A stretch of DNA of 64,000 nucleotides, taken from the NCBI RefSeq assembly GCF_021390675.1, contig NZ_JAJEJV010000004.1:3100001-3164000 (forward strand). Direction: 5' to 3'. A model generated the notes under the pieces. The model saw only the letters and a program-made list of their open reading frames with translations, was not told the origin of the DNA and did no database searches. Shown here in pieces: positions 20,600 through 29,597 of the stretch. This DNA comes from Dyella sp. 2HG41-7 (GTDB lineage Bacteria > Pseudomonadota > Gammaproteobacteria > Xanthomonadales > Rhodanobacteraceae). A program made the translations under genes and the position numbers. How positions within the stretch are numbered: position 1 is the stretch's first letter; the number at the start of each line of letters is the position of its first letter.

Positions 20600-21382
20600 G
20601 TGGCTTACCGCAACCTCGAGATCGGCAATCGCGATGCCGTGCGCATCATCACCGTCAACCGCCCGGACAAGCTCAACGCGCTCAATCGCGAGACCTTGAA
20701 CGAACTGACCTTGGCATTCAGCCAAGCCGCGCAGGACGACGCCGTACGCGCCATCGTACTGACCGGCGCCGGCGAGAAAGCCTTCGTCGCCGGTGCGGAC
20801 ATCAGCGAGATGAACGGCTACACGCCGATCCAAGCACAAAGCTTCTCGCGCACCGGTCAACGGCTGATGAGCAGCATCGAGCGGCTCGGCAAGCCGGTGA
20901 TTGCGCGCATTCAAGGCTTTGCCCTGGGCGGCGGCATGGAGCTGGCGATGGCTTGCCATCTGCGCATCGCCAGTGAGAAAGCCAAATTCGGCCAGCCGGA
21001 GATCAACCTGGGATTGATCCCGGGCTTTGGCGGTACCCAGCGCCTGCTGCGTCTGGCGGGCCGCGGCGCGGCGCTCGAACTGTGTCTGACCGGCGGCACG
21101 ATTACCGCGCAACGCGCTTACGAACTGGGCGTGGTCACGCGCGTCGTCGCGCCGGAAGCGCTCGACGATACCGTTAACGCCTTGGCTGACCAACTGGCCG
21201 CTGCCGCACCGCTTGCCGCGGCGAGCATTCTCGACACCGTGCTGCAAGGCGGCGAAACCTCGATCGATCAGGGTCTGGAATTCGAAACGCAGGCATTCGC
21301 TTTGGCCTTCGCGACCGACGATATGAAGGAAGGCACCACGGCCTTTCTGGAGAAGCGAAAGGCCGTCTTCAAAGGGCAATAA
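20600..21382 (+). CDS. Enoyl-CoA hydratase (crotonase)
   Basis: Probable fatty-acid beta-oxidation or short-chain enoyl-CoA hydratase of 260 residues. The oxyanion-hole stretch KAFVAGADISEM and both catalytic glutamates are present: GGGMELAMACHLRIA and FGQPEINLGLIPGFGGTQRL. I chose the GTG at 20600 because GGAG lies 6 nt upstream; an in-frame ATG at 20579 has no ribosome-binding site. It stands alone, convergent with the DUF1684 gene. Confidence 0.9.
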   Translation: MAYRNLEIGNRDAVRIITVNRPDKLNALNRETLNELTLAFSQAAQDDAVRAIVLTGAGEKAFVAGADISEMNGYTPIQAQSFSRTGQRLMSSIERLGKPVIARIQGFALGGGMELAMACHLRIASEKAKFGQPEINLGLIPGFGGTQRLLRLAGRGAALELCLTGGTITAQRAYELGVVTRVVAPEALDDTVNALADQLAAAAPLAAASILDTVLQGGETSIDQGLEFETQAFALAFATDDMKEGTTAFLEKRKAVFKGQ

Positions 21383-21394
21383 GCAAACCAGGAA

Positions 21395-21436
21395 ATCGGG
21401 ACGAGAACACCAACGCTACGTTGCGCTCGTCCCGAT
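21395..21436. terminator. Hairpin between convergent genes
   Basis: Arms ATCGGGACGAG (21395-21405) and CTCGTCCCGAT (21426-21436), perfect over 11 bp, with an inner CAACG/CGTTG hairpin. No long T-run, so a transcript end is likely but not certain. Confidence 0.55.
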
Positions 21437-21446
21437 GCTTCGCAGA

Positions 21447-22367
21447 TCAATGTGCGCCGCGGTATTTCTTTTCGCCGGCCGTAATCCTCAGATCCAACCG
21501 GTTTTCCGGCGGCGCCAGTGGACAGGTGGCGAACGAGGTAAATGCGCAAGGCGGGTTGTAGGCTTTGTTGAAATCCAACACCACCTTTCCGTTTTGCGGT
21601 AGCGCCGCATAAAGGAAGCGTGCCGCGCCGTACGTCTCGTGACCCGACGTGCGATCGGCAAGCACGAAGAACAACTCACCGCCCGGTTCTTCCTGGTAAG
21701 GAAGCAACTCGTACGTGTGCCCATCGTGCTGGAATACGGCTTTGCCCGGCACTTTCACGGTATCGATGGTGCCGATTACCGAACCCATTTGCAGATCGTG
21801 CGGCGGATCGAAGGGCACCCAGTCGGCGACGATGCGCCAGGATGGATCGATCGGAAAATAATCGATGCCAAGGAAATCTTTGCGCGTCGAGGCGTCGGCA
21901 TCTTTCACGCGCAATGCTTTGCGGCCTTCGCGATCGATCACGTAGAAGTTCGCAGGGCCGAATTCGACTTTCGTCGGCGCTGCGTTGCCGGTGACGTGCA
22001 TATCATCGATCAGCGTGGCTTCTTGTACGGCCTTGCCGTCGATGGTTGCGCCGCTGCCGTCCGCCAGCTTGATGTGTACCTGCCCCGCCTTGTCCAGCGT
22101 CACAACACCCAAATGTGCAGGGCCGGCCAGCAACGTAATGTCGTTGCCGGACGCGCTGCCGACTTTGTTCGCGCCTTCCTGCAACCATTCCAGACCGATC
22201 AGGCTGAGCCAGCCATCTGGCGCGGTAAGTCGCGCCACGCGTTCGGCGCGCCACTTTTCGATGCTCTGCTGATAGGCGTCGGACGTCGAAACGTGTTGGG
22301 GTGTATCGGCATGCACGAGGGCTACTCCAGTACTCAAGATCAATCCAGCCAGCACATGACGCCACAT
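21447..22367 (-). CDS. Secreted DUF1684 protein
   Basis: A 306-residue protein with signal peptide (WRHVLAGLILSTGVALVHAD). It contains GWLSLIGLEWLQEGANKVGS, then VLDFNKAYNPPCAFTSFATC and a PPENRLDLRI end, all typical of DUF1684. Function unknown. It lies after mutL on the same strand, with 68 nt between, where many gammaproteobacteria have miaA. Confidence 0.87.
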   Translation of the reverse strand: MWRHVLAGLILSTGVALVHADTPQHVSTSDAYQQSIEKWRAERVARLTAPDGWLSLIGLEWLQEGANKVGSASGNDITLLAGPAHLGVVTLDKAGQVHIKLADGSGATIDGKAVQEATLIDDMHVTGNAAPTKVEFGPANFYVIDREGRKALRVKDADASTRKDFLGIDYFPIDPSWRIVADWVPFDPPHDLQMGSVIGTIDTVKVPGKAVFQHDGHTYELLPYQEEPGGELFFVLADRTSGHETYGAARFLYAALPQNGKVVLDFNKAYNPPCAFTSFATCPLAPPENRLDLRITAGEKKYRGAH

Positions 22368-22435
22368 GGGGTTTGCTCCGCGCGATGCAAGGAGCCTCAG
22401 TATGGGCGTCTATTTATGAGCGAGACAAGCGCTCG

Positions 22436-24259
22436 CTAACGACCGCGCAGAAAAAGCTTATCCAGTTCGGTCATGCTCAACTGCACCCAGGTTGGGCGTC
22501 CGTGATTGCATTGGCCGGATCGTTCCGTCGCTTCCATTTCACGCAGAAGAGCGTTCATTTCAGGAATGGTGAGACGCCGCCCCGCGCGCACCGAACCGTG
22601 GCACGCCATGGTGGACAACAATTCGTTTTCCAGTTCCTGCAATTGACGCGAGCTGCCGTGCTGCGCCAGTTCGCTAAGCACGTTGCGCGTGAGTTCCGCG
22701 ACATCCGCGCCTTCCAGCAACGCTGGGATCCGTCGCACCACGACGGCGGAAGGACCGCTGCGCGAAAGCTCCAATCCCCAGTCGGCCAATGCCTCGCCAT
22801 GTTCTTCGGCGGCGGCGGCTTCTTTCGCGCTCACCGGAACCGACAACGGCACCAGCAAGATCTGCGAACGCAGGTTGCTGCAGACTCGGCCTGATTTCAG
22901 CTTTTCGTAGGTGATGCGCTCATGCGCGGCGTGCATGTCCACCAACACCAGGCCGTGCGTGTTTTCGGCAAGGATATAAATCGTTTTGAGCTGCGCGACC
23001 GCGTAACCCAACGGCGGCACTTCGTCGTCGTTCGACGACGGCAGCGGCTGCGGCACGAAGGAAGGTTGCGGCGTCGCGTCATCGCCAAGCAGTGCGGCGT
23101 AACCTGCGAGCGGTTCCTCACGCACGCCAAGATGGAGCCGACTCTGCGCGGCGTGCGCCGGCCATTGACTCGCCTGACGACTGACGCCTTGCACAACCGT
23201 CGATGTTACGTCGGCGGCGCCAGCCCAATCGGAATCCTCCGCCTGCACATGCTGACCGGCACGCGTTTGCGCCAACGCTTCGTGCAAGGTGCGAAAGAGG
23301 AAATCGTGCACCAACCGCTGTTCGCGGAACCGCACTTCGCTCTTGGCGGGATGGACGTTTACGTCTACACCTGCCGGATCCAGTTCCAGATAAAGCACGA
23401 ACGTCGGATGACGTCCATGAAACAGCACGTCGGCATACGCTTGCCGCACGGCGTGAGCGACGACGCGATCGCGCACCAATCGACCATTTACATAGAAATA
23501 CTGCGCATCAGCTTGCGACCGCGATGCCGTTGGCAATCCGACCCATCCCGACAAACGCATGCCCGCCGCTGCGTGATCGATGCGCAGGCTCTGTTGAGGA
23601 AACGTTTCGCCCAACACTTCGGCCACGCGCGTCAGCATGGCGTTTTCGTCGCGCGCGGCTTTCCACACGCGCACCGATTTGCCGTTGTGGCTCAAACGAA
23701 ATTCGACACCGCCACGTGCGAGCGCCAGCGACTTGAGCAAGTCGTCGATATGCGCGAATTCGGTGCGCTCGGCGCGAAGAAATTTGCGCCGAGCCGGCAC
23801 GTTGTAGAACAGATCGCGCACTTCCACACTGGTGCCTTGCGGATGTTGCGCGGGACGCGCCTCCTGCATGCGACCGCTGTCGACTTCGATGCGAAACGCA
23901 TTGTCCATGCCTCGCAAGCGCGAGGTGATCGCGAAGCGCGCGACCGACGCCATCGACGCCAGCGCTTCGCCGCGAAAACCCATGCTAGCCACGTGCTCGA
24001 GATCGTCGAAGCTGCCGATTTTGCTGGTGGCATGGGAGGCCACGGCCAGCGATAAATCATCGGGAGCGATACCGTCGCCGTCGTCGCGTACGCGAATCAG
24101 GCGCGCGCCGCCCAGTTCCACGTCCACTTCGATACGCGTGGCGCCTGCATCGAGGCTGTTTTCGACCAGCTCTTTGACGACCGAAGACGGGCGCTCGATC
24201 ACCTCGCCAGCGGCGATCTGATTGATGAGCTCAGGGGGAAGTGGGCGAATTCTGGACAT
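22436..24259 (-). CDS. mutL: DNA mismatch repair protein MutL
   Basis: Matchmaker ATPase of mismatch repair. The 607-residue protein has the GHKL ATPase domain (PPELINQIAAGEVIERP, LVENSLDAGATRI, DDGDGI, GFRGEAL) and a C-terminal dimerisation domain. Near residue 441, DMHAAHERITYE fits the endonuclease motif DQHA(X)2E(X)4E with Met for Gln. CNHGRP near the end matches the CPHGRP metal-site motif. This suggests a nicking MutL, as in bacteria without MutH. The ATG at 24259 is used; an upstream in-frame TTG is unlikely. It ends the nnr-tsaE-amidase-mutL series. Confidence 0.96.
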   Translation of the reverse strand: MSRIRPLPPELINQIAAGEVIERPSSVVKELVENSLDAGATRIEVDVELGGARLIRVRDDGDGIAPDDLSLAVASHATSKIGSFDDLEHVASMGFRGEALASMASVARFAITSRLRGMDNAFRIEVDSGRMQEARPAQHPQGTSVEVRDLFYNVPARRKFLRAERTEFAHIDDLLKSLALARGGVEFRLSHNGKSVRVWKAARDENAMLTRVAEVLGETFPQQSLRIDHAAAGMRLSGWVGLPTASRSQADAQYFYVNGRLVRDRVVAHAVRQAYADVLFHGRHPTFVLYLELDPAGVDVNVHPAKSEVRFREQRLVHDFLFRTLHEALAQTRAGQHVQAEDSDWAGAADVTSTVVQGVSRQASQWPAHAAQSRLHLGVREEPLAGYAALLGDDATPQPSFVPQPLPSSNDDEVPPLGYAVAQLKTIYILAENTHGLVLVDMHAAHERITYEKLKSGRVCSNLRSQILLVPLSVPVSAKEAAAAEEHGEALADWGLELSRSGPSAVVVRRIPALLEGADVAELTRNVLSELAQHGSSRQLQELENELLSTMACHGSVRAGRRLTIPEMNALLREMEATERSGQCNHGRPTWVQLSMTELDKLFLRGR

Positions 24260-24306
24260 AGGGCGCAAGCTTAACAGTGAGCTGCGCCCTCAACTATCCG
24301 AATGAC

Positions 24307-25830
24307 TCAGCCACTGGGAATCACCAGCATCGTGCCGGTGCGCACGCTATTGTTGTTGATGCCGTTGACGCTCTTAAGCGAGTCCACACTTACGCCGTAT
24401 TGCTTGGCGATGCTGCGCAAGGTTTCGCCGGTTTCCACGCGATGCATATCGCGCACGTCAGCGTCGGCGGGCTCGGACGCGCTTGCGACCGTGTCGGACA
24501 TCTTGCCGGTGGTGTCTTTGTCGGCAACCAGCAAACCTTTTTGGCGCGCGGCCTCCATGGCGAACCACGTACCGGGCGGCGGATTGTTCGTGAAATATCC
24601 CTTCACGCCGGACATGACGGCGGTCGCAAGCTCTTCCTGGTGCGCCGGGTCGCGCAACCTGCGCTCCTCCGACGGATTGCTGATAAACGCCGTTTCGACC
24701 AAGATCGAAGGCACATCCGGCGAGCGCAGCACCACGAAGTTGGCGTGCTCGACGTAACCGCGATGCGTGGGGCCCAAGGCGGACAGCGCGTTCAAGACAT
24801 TTTGCGCAACCGTGTCGCTCGCCTGCACCGCCCAGCCCTGCTGCATATCGAGCAGCACGGACGCCAGGCTGTCGTTTTCCGACGCCAGCGAAACGCCGCC
24901 GATCAAGTCCGAGCTGTTTTCACGATCCGCCAGCATCTGCGCCGCCACCGAGCTTTTGCCACGCGGCGAGAGCACCCACACGGACGAACCTTTGGCGTCG
25001 CTGCTGGTGTACGAATCGGCGTGGATCGACACGAACAGATCGGCCTGATTTTGCCGGGCGATCTCGTAGCGCTGCTTCAACGGAATGAAATAGTCGCCAT
25101 CGCGCGTCAACACCGCCTTCATGCCGGGCTGGCGATTGATCTGCGCGGCCAGATTGCGGGCCACCGCGAGCGTGACGTCCTTTTCCAGCACGCCGTTGGG
25201 GCCGTGCGCGCCTTGGTCCTTGCCGCCATGACCGGCATCCACCGCGACGACCACCGTGCGCTGGCTATTCAACAGCACGGCCGCCTGGCGGGTGGTGACG
25301 CCCTTGCGGGAAGTCAGTTTGCTGCTGGCGTTGACCACGACCGGCGCGGGCGCGTTGTCGCTCTCATCGTCGCCGTCGGTCGCTGCCGTTTTGTTTGCGA
25401 CATCGGGCGCCGGCTTAGTGGACGCAACCGCCTTGCCGCTACCCGGAAAGAGATCCAGCACCAGGCGATAGCCCGCCGGGCCAGAAGGTCCGAGGACAAA
25501 CGTCTTCGGCTGCGTGTTCGGTGCCACCAACGCGGAAAGTCGCAGGGCATTGCCTTGCGTTCCGCTGGTCAGACTTTTGAAGAGACCCTGCGCCGAAGGC
25601 GCCAGTCGTCCGGCGATCGTGCTGTCGGCCAGCTCCAGAACGATCTGGTCCCCTTGCTGGCTGAGTTTGTATTGGGTCGGACCGGAAAGGTCGAACACCA
25701 CGCGGGTGTAGTCGTGGCCTGCCCAGACGCGTGCACCCTTTACGTCGGACGCATGCAGGGCGGCACCGGGCGCTGCGACGAGGATCGCAGTGCCAACCAA
25801 GTAACAAATGCGTGTGAGATAGCCCCTCAT
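24307..25830 (-). CDS. N-acetylmuramoyl-L-alanine amidase (AMIN-Amidase_3-LysM)
   Basis: Periplasmic zinc amidase that cuts the amide between MurNAc and L-Ala, used for daughter-cell separation (AmiB/AmiC group). The 507-residue product has a signal peptide (MRGYLTRICYLVGTAILVAA), an AMIN domain (about 28-130), the Amidase_3 catalytic domain with DAGHGGKDQGA, SIHADSY and ETAFISN, and a C-terminal LysM (HRVETGETLRSIAKQYGVS). The ATG at 25830 gives a clean signal peptide. AmiB is the usual family member in this operon position and also carries LysM in several genera. Confidence 0.93.
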   Translation of the reverse strand: MRGYLTRICYLVGTAILVAAPGAALHASDVKGARVWAGHDYTRVVFDLSGPTQYKLSQQGDQIVLELADSTIAGRLAPSAQGLFKSLTSGTQGNALRLSALVAPNTQPKTFVLGPSGPAGYRLVLDLFPGSGKAVASTKPAPDVANKTAATDGDDESDNAPAPVVVNASSKLTSRKGVTTRQAAVLLNSQRTVVVAVDAGHGGKDQGAHGPNGVLEKDVTLAVARNLAAQINRQPGMKAVLTRDGDYFIPLKQRYEIARQNQADLFVSIHADSYTSSDAKGSSVWVLSPRGKSSVAAQMLADRENSSDLIGGVSLASENDSLASVLLDMQQGWAVQASDTVAQNVLNALSALGPTHRGYVEHANFVVLRSPDVPSILVETAFISNPSEERRLRDPAHQEELATAVMSGVKGYFTNNPPPGTWFAMEAARQKGLLVADKDTTGKMSDTVASASEPADADVRDMHRVETGETLRSIAKQYGVSVDSLKSVNGINNNSVRTGTMLVIPSG

Positions 25831-26019
25831 GGTGCCGCATTGAAGCGCAGCAGTTTCCTGAATGCAAGAGGTTTTTCTTTGAAATTCCATAACCTGCGTA
25901 GCATTTATCAGGTCAGCTTAAGCAATCGGCCCTAAGCCACGCATTTTGCGGACAGGAGGTAAGCAGGCTCGCCCGTTCAGATTTCCCTGACGGCACTGGC
26001 ACTTACGTGGATCAACGCC

Positions 26020-26481
26020 TTAATCGAGACGGGCCAACGCCTGCTCACCCCGTGGCGTCTTCGCTTGCAAGCGCGCATGCCTTCCACCGCCGCTGTAGCT
26101 CAGATGCGCCTCCACATCCGGCGTCGGCAACGCGCCCTTTCCGCGTTCGGGCCACTCCACCAGGACCACCGCCTCGGGATCGGACAGTGCGTCCAATCCA
26201 AGCCATTCCAGTTCGCCGGGATCGGCGATGCGGTAAAGATCGAGATGCCAGGCTGGCCGACCGTCTTTGGACTGATAGCCCTCAACCAGGCTGTACGTTG
26301 GACTTTTGATGCGCTCGCCCACGCCCAGTGCGGTGAGCAACGCGCGGGCAAAGCTCGTTTTGCCCGCGCCGAGCTCTCCACGCAGGTAGATGACCAGACC
26401 GCTGTTCAGCGCATGCGCGAACTGCGCGCCGAACGCACGGGTCGCGTCCTCGTCGGCCAGCTCCCAATGTTGCTCAGTCAT
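26020..26481 (-). CDS. tsaE: tRNA threonylcarbamoyladenosine biosynthesis ATPase TsaE
   Basis: Works with TsaB and TsaD to install t6A37 in ANN-decoding tRNAs. The 153-residue protein has Walker A RGELGAGKTSFARALL, SPTYSLVEGY and LDLYRIADPGELEWLGLD, all TsaE signatures. The ATG at 26481 overlaps the end of nnr by 8 nt (ATGACTGA), so it is coupled to nnr. Confidence 0.95.
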   Translation of the reverse strand: MTEQHWELADEDATRAFGAQFAHALNSGLVIYLRGELGAGKTSFARALLTALGVGERIKSPTYSLVEGYQSKDGRPAWHLDLYRIADPGELEWLGLDALSDPEAVVLVEWPERGKGALPTPDVEAHLSYSGGGRHARLQAKTPRGEQALARLD

Positions 26482-27958
26482 GCTCGATTCCATTGCCGAG
26501 GGCGCGAAGGGGTTCCAGCAGATCGCTCGCAATCAATCCGCGTTCGCCCTTAAGGGCCGCCACATCGCCTGCCCGCGCATGCAACCCGACACCCATGCGC
26601 GCGGCGTCCCAAGCGTTGCAGCCCTGGGCCATCAGCGCGGCGATGACGCCGGTCAACAAATCGCCCATGCCGCCGCTACCCATGCCTGGATTGCCCCACG
26701 TACAGACGTCTAAACGTCCATTCGGATTGGCGATCAAACTTCCGGCGCCTTTCAGCACAACGACGGCGCCGTAACGTTGTGCGATTTCGCGCACCGCGTC
26801 GAAGCGATTCGCCTGCACGTCGGCCGTGGTTGTGTCGAGCAACCGAGCCGCCTCGCCGGGATGTGGCGTCAACACCACCGGCGTCGAAAAATAACGATGT
26901 TCGCGCGCAAGCAAATTAAGACCGTCGGCATCCAATACAAGCGGTTTGCCGCTATCGAGCGCCGTCAGCCAAAGCGCGTGTCCCCACGCACCCTGCCCCA
27001 ATCCGGGCCCTACGGCCAGCACGGTGGCGCGCTCAAGTAGCATTTGGAGTTCTTGCGGACCGTGCGTGCCGTGCGCCATTAGCTCGGGGCGCGCGCTGTT
27101 GAGCGCGGCGAGATTTTCGGCGCGCGTGGCGATACTGACGAGTCCAGCGCCGCTACGCAGCGCCGCGTCGCCGCACAAGCGAATCGCGCCCGCCGTACCG
27201 AAGTCGCCGCCAATCGCCAACACGTGCCCGCTATCGCCTTTGTGGGCGTCGCGAGCGCGCGGCGCCAAATGCATCGCGTCGAGTAGCGATGCATCCTTCG
27301 GCATGCCTTGCCAGAGTATGTCTGGCAAGCCGAGCGTATCGAGATGCAGGGCTCCGGTTTTCGAAGGCGCCTGGCCGGTGTACATGCCGCGCTTGGGCGC
27401 GATAAAACTTATCGTGACGTGCGCTTGAATCACGACGCCTGGGCAATAGCCGGTGTCCGCATTCAACCCCGACGGAACGTCCACCGCCAACACCGGTATG
27501 CCCGATGCATTGATGTGTTCGATCAGCGCGCTCGACGCCGCATCGAGACTGCGATTCAAGCCGGTGCCATAGAGCGCGTCGATATACACATCCGCGTGCG
27601 GCAACGACGACTCCTTTTGCCAACGAAGCGTCATGCCGCCACCGCTTTGCCACGCATCGCGCGCAAGCGCGGCATCGCCGCGCGGCGTGTCGCTCAGTTC
27701 GATCACGTCGACAACCAGACCCGAGCTGTGCGCAAGGCTGGCGATCAAATAGCCATCGCCACCGTTGTTGCCAGGTCCGCAGAACACCGCGATGCGCCGC
27801 GCGTGCGGCCAGTGACGGCACAAGCAGGCAAAGGCCGCCGTGGCCGCCCGGCTCATCAGCTCGAAACCGCTGACGCCCAAGTCGTCGATGGCGCGCCGAT
27901 CAAGCGCGCGAACCTGCTCGACGGTGTAGAGATCGCGATGATGCGTGGCTGCGTGCAT
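26474..27958 (-). CDS. nnr: Bifunctional NAD(P)H-hydrate epimerase / ADP-dependent dehydratase
   Basis: Repairs hydrated NADH and NADPH. At 494 residues it fuses an N-terminal YjeF_N epimerase domain (about 1-215, with FCGPGNNGGDGYLIA) and a C-terminal ribokinase-like dehydratase (VGPGLGQG, VLTPHPGEAARLL, GSGGMGDLLTGVIAALMAQG). A TATAAT at 27965-27970 on the minus strand would put the RNA start at about the ATG, so the message may be leaderless. First gene of the nnr-tsaE-amidase-mutL operon. Confidence 0.95.
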   Translation of the reverse strand: MHAATHHRDLYTVEQVRALDRRAIDDLGVSGFELMSRAATAAFACLCRHWPHARRIAVFCGPGNNGGDGYLIASLAHSSGLVVDVIELSDTPRGDAALARDAWQSGGGMTLRWQKESSLPHADVYIDALYGTGLNRSLDAASSALIEHINASGIPVLAVDVPSGLNADTGYCPGVVIQAHVTISFIAPKRGMYTGQAPSKTGALHLDTLGLPDILWQGMPKDASLLDAMHLAPRARDAHKGDSGHVLAIGGDFGTAGAIRLCGDAALRSGAGLVSIATRAENLAALNSARPELMAHGTHGPQELQMLLERATVLAVGPGLGQGAWGHALWLTALDSGKPLVLDADGLNLLAREHRYFSTPVVLTPHPGEAARLLDTTTADVQANRFDAVREIAQRYGAVVVLKGAGSLIANPNGRLDVCTWGNPGMGSGGMGDLLTGVIAALMAQGCNAWDAARMGVGLHARAGDVAALKGERGLIASDLLEPLRALGNGIEHD

Positions 27959-27964
27959 CGGCTG

Positions 27965-27986
27965 ATTATAGGGATGCGACTACAAT
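27965..27986. promoter_or_regulatory. Back-to-back -10 elements for nnr and queG
   Basis: Minus strand: TATAAT at 27970-27965 for nnr. Plus strand: TACAAT at 27981-27986 for queG. Both lie 6-7 nt from the respective start codons, the usual distance from a -10 box to the RNA start, so both messages are probably leaderless. No Shine-Dalgarno sequence fits in the 34-nt gap. The -35 regions are poor matches. Confidence 0.55.
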
Positions 27987-27992
27987 ACGCAC

Positions 27993-29072
27993 ATGTCCAC
28001 GTATGCCGCCCCGGATTACGCCTCGCTCGCCCGCGACATCAAGCGCTGGGCGAAAGAGCTTGGCTTTGCCGACGCCGGCATCAGCGGCGTGACGCTGGAG
28101 CAGGACGAAGCGCATCTCAATCAGTGGCTCGAAGACGGCTACCACGGCGACATGGAATACATGGCGCGCCATGGCAGCAAGCGCAGCCGGCCGGACGAAC
28201 TCGAACCCGGCACGCAACGCGTGATTTCACTGCGCATGGATTATTTGCCGCCAGGGACGCAATACGCGTGGGACGTCATTCACGACGCCGAAGCGGGCTA
28301 TGTGTCGCGTTACGCCTTGGGCCGCGATTACCACAAGCTGATGCGCAACCGTTTGCAAAAACTGGCCGAGCGCATTCGCGAATCGATTGGCGATTTCGGT
28401 TATCGCGCGTATGTCGATTCCGCGCCGGTGCTGGAAAAAGCGCTGGCGCGCAATGCGGGACTTGGCTGGATTGGGAAGCACACGGTGCTGATCCACCGTC
28501 AGGCAGGTTCGTATTTCTTTCTCGGCGAGCTCTACACCAATCTGCCATTGCCGATCGATGCGCCAGCCTCGGCGCATTGCGGCACCTGCAGGAAATGCAT
28601 CGATATCTGCCCCACGCAGGCGATTGTCGCGCCGTATCGTCTGGACGCGCGTCGCTGTATTTCCTATCTCACGATCGAGATGAAAGGCTCGATTCCCGAA
28701 GAATTGCGTGCGCCGATGGGCAATCGCATTTTCGGATGCGACGACTGCCAATTGATTTGCCCATGGAACAAATTCGCGCAGGACGCAACCGAACCGGATT
28801 TCGCGCCGCGTCATCAATTGGACGGCGCAAAGCTGGTGGATTTGTTCGGCTGGAGCGAGGACGAGTTTCTACAACGCACGGAAGGCATGGCGATCCGCCG
28901 CGCCGGCTACGAAAGCTGGTTGCGCAACATTGCGGTGGCGCTAGGCAACGCGCCACCTTCAAGTGCGATTTACAACGCGCTGCAAGCGCGTAGCCAGCAT
29001 CCTTCAGCGATTGTGCGCGAACACGTGGCGTGGGCGCTGGCTCGACAGCAGGCGGCCACTTCGACCGCCTGA
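27993..29072 (+). CDS. queG: Epoxyqueuosine reductase
   Basis: Cobalamin- and iron-sulfur-dependent enzyme for the last step of queuosine synthesis in tRNA. The 359-residue protein has two ferredoxin-type cluster motifs, CGTCRKCIDICP and CDDCQLICPWNK, plus SAPVLEKALARNAGLGWIGK and a HEAT-like C-terminus ending WALARQQAA. It diverges from nnr, as yjeS does from yjeF in E. coli. Confidence 0.96.
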   Translation: MSTYAAPDYASLARDIKRWAKELGFADAGISGVTLEQDEAHLNQWLEDGYHGDMEYMARHGSKRSRPDELEPGTQRVISLRMDYLPPGTQYAWDVIHDAEAGYVSRYALGRDYHKLMRNRLQKLAERIRESIGDFGYRAYVDSAPVLEKALARNAGLGWIGKHTVLIHRQAGSYFFLGELYTNLPLPIDAPASAHCGTCRKCIDICPTQAIVAPYRLDARRCISYLTIEMKGSIPEELRAPMGNRIFGCDDCQLICPWNKFAQDATEPDFAPRHQLDGAKLVDLFGWSEDEFLQRTEGMAIRRAGYESWLRNIAVALGNAPPSSAIYNALQARSQHPSAIVREHVAWALARQQAATSTA

Positions 29073-29080
29073 AAATCGCT

Positions 29081-29467
29081 TTAGGCGGCAGCCATCTGCT
29101 TGGGAATCGAGCGATTGGTGTGGCTGATGCGGTTGTCTTTGTCGACGTAGACCAGCATCGGCTGGAATTTTTCCAGCTCCGCTTCGTTGAGATGCACGAA
29201 GGCGGCGATGATGACCAAGTCGCCCGGTTGCGCGCGGTGCGCGGCGCTGCCGTTCACCGAAATGATGCCGGAGCCTTCTTCGGCGCGCAGCGCATACGTG
29301 ACGAAGCGCTTGCCGTTGTTGATGTTCCAGGCATGGATCTGCTCGTACTCGCGAATGCCCGACGCGTCGAGCAGCAAGCCGTCGATGGCGATGGAACCCT
29401 CGTAGTGCAGCTCCGCGTGGGTCACGGTGGCACGGTGGATCTTCGCCTTCAGCATGTTCAGTTGCAT
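29081..29467 (-). CDS. panD: Aspartate 1-decarboxylase (pyruvoyl enzyme)
   Basis: Makes beta-alanine for pantothenate. The 128-residue proenzyme self-cleaves to form its pyruvoyl group; the site HYEGS puts the Gly-Ser bond at 24-25 from the ATG at 29467, exactly as in characterised PanD, which decides the start. Also visible: [19 protein letters not shown]. Last gene of pcnB-folK-panB-panC-panD, separated from panC by 130 nt that may hold its own promoter. Confidence 0.96.
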   Translation of the reverse strand: MQLNMLKAKIHRATVTHAELHYEGSIAIDGLLLDASGIREYEQIHAWNINNGKRFVTYALRAEEGSGIISVNGSAAHRAQPGDLVIIAAFVHLNEAELEKFQPMLVYVDKDNRISHTNRSIPKQMAAA

Positions 29468-29597
29468 GACTTCATTCCAGCAGGAACTGCCTGCGTAGTT
29501 CGATATTATCGAGGCGCCACCGTTGCACTGCAACAGCGCCCGCATGGCCGGTACATAGGGGCGGCCGGAGGTCGTTCAATGCCCCCGACACCCCGTC

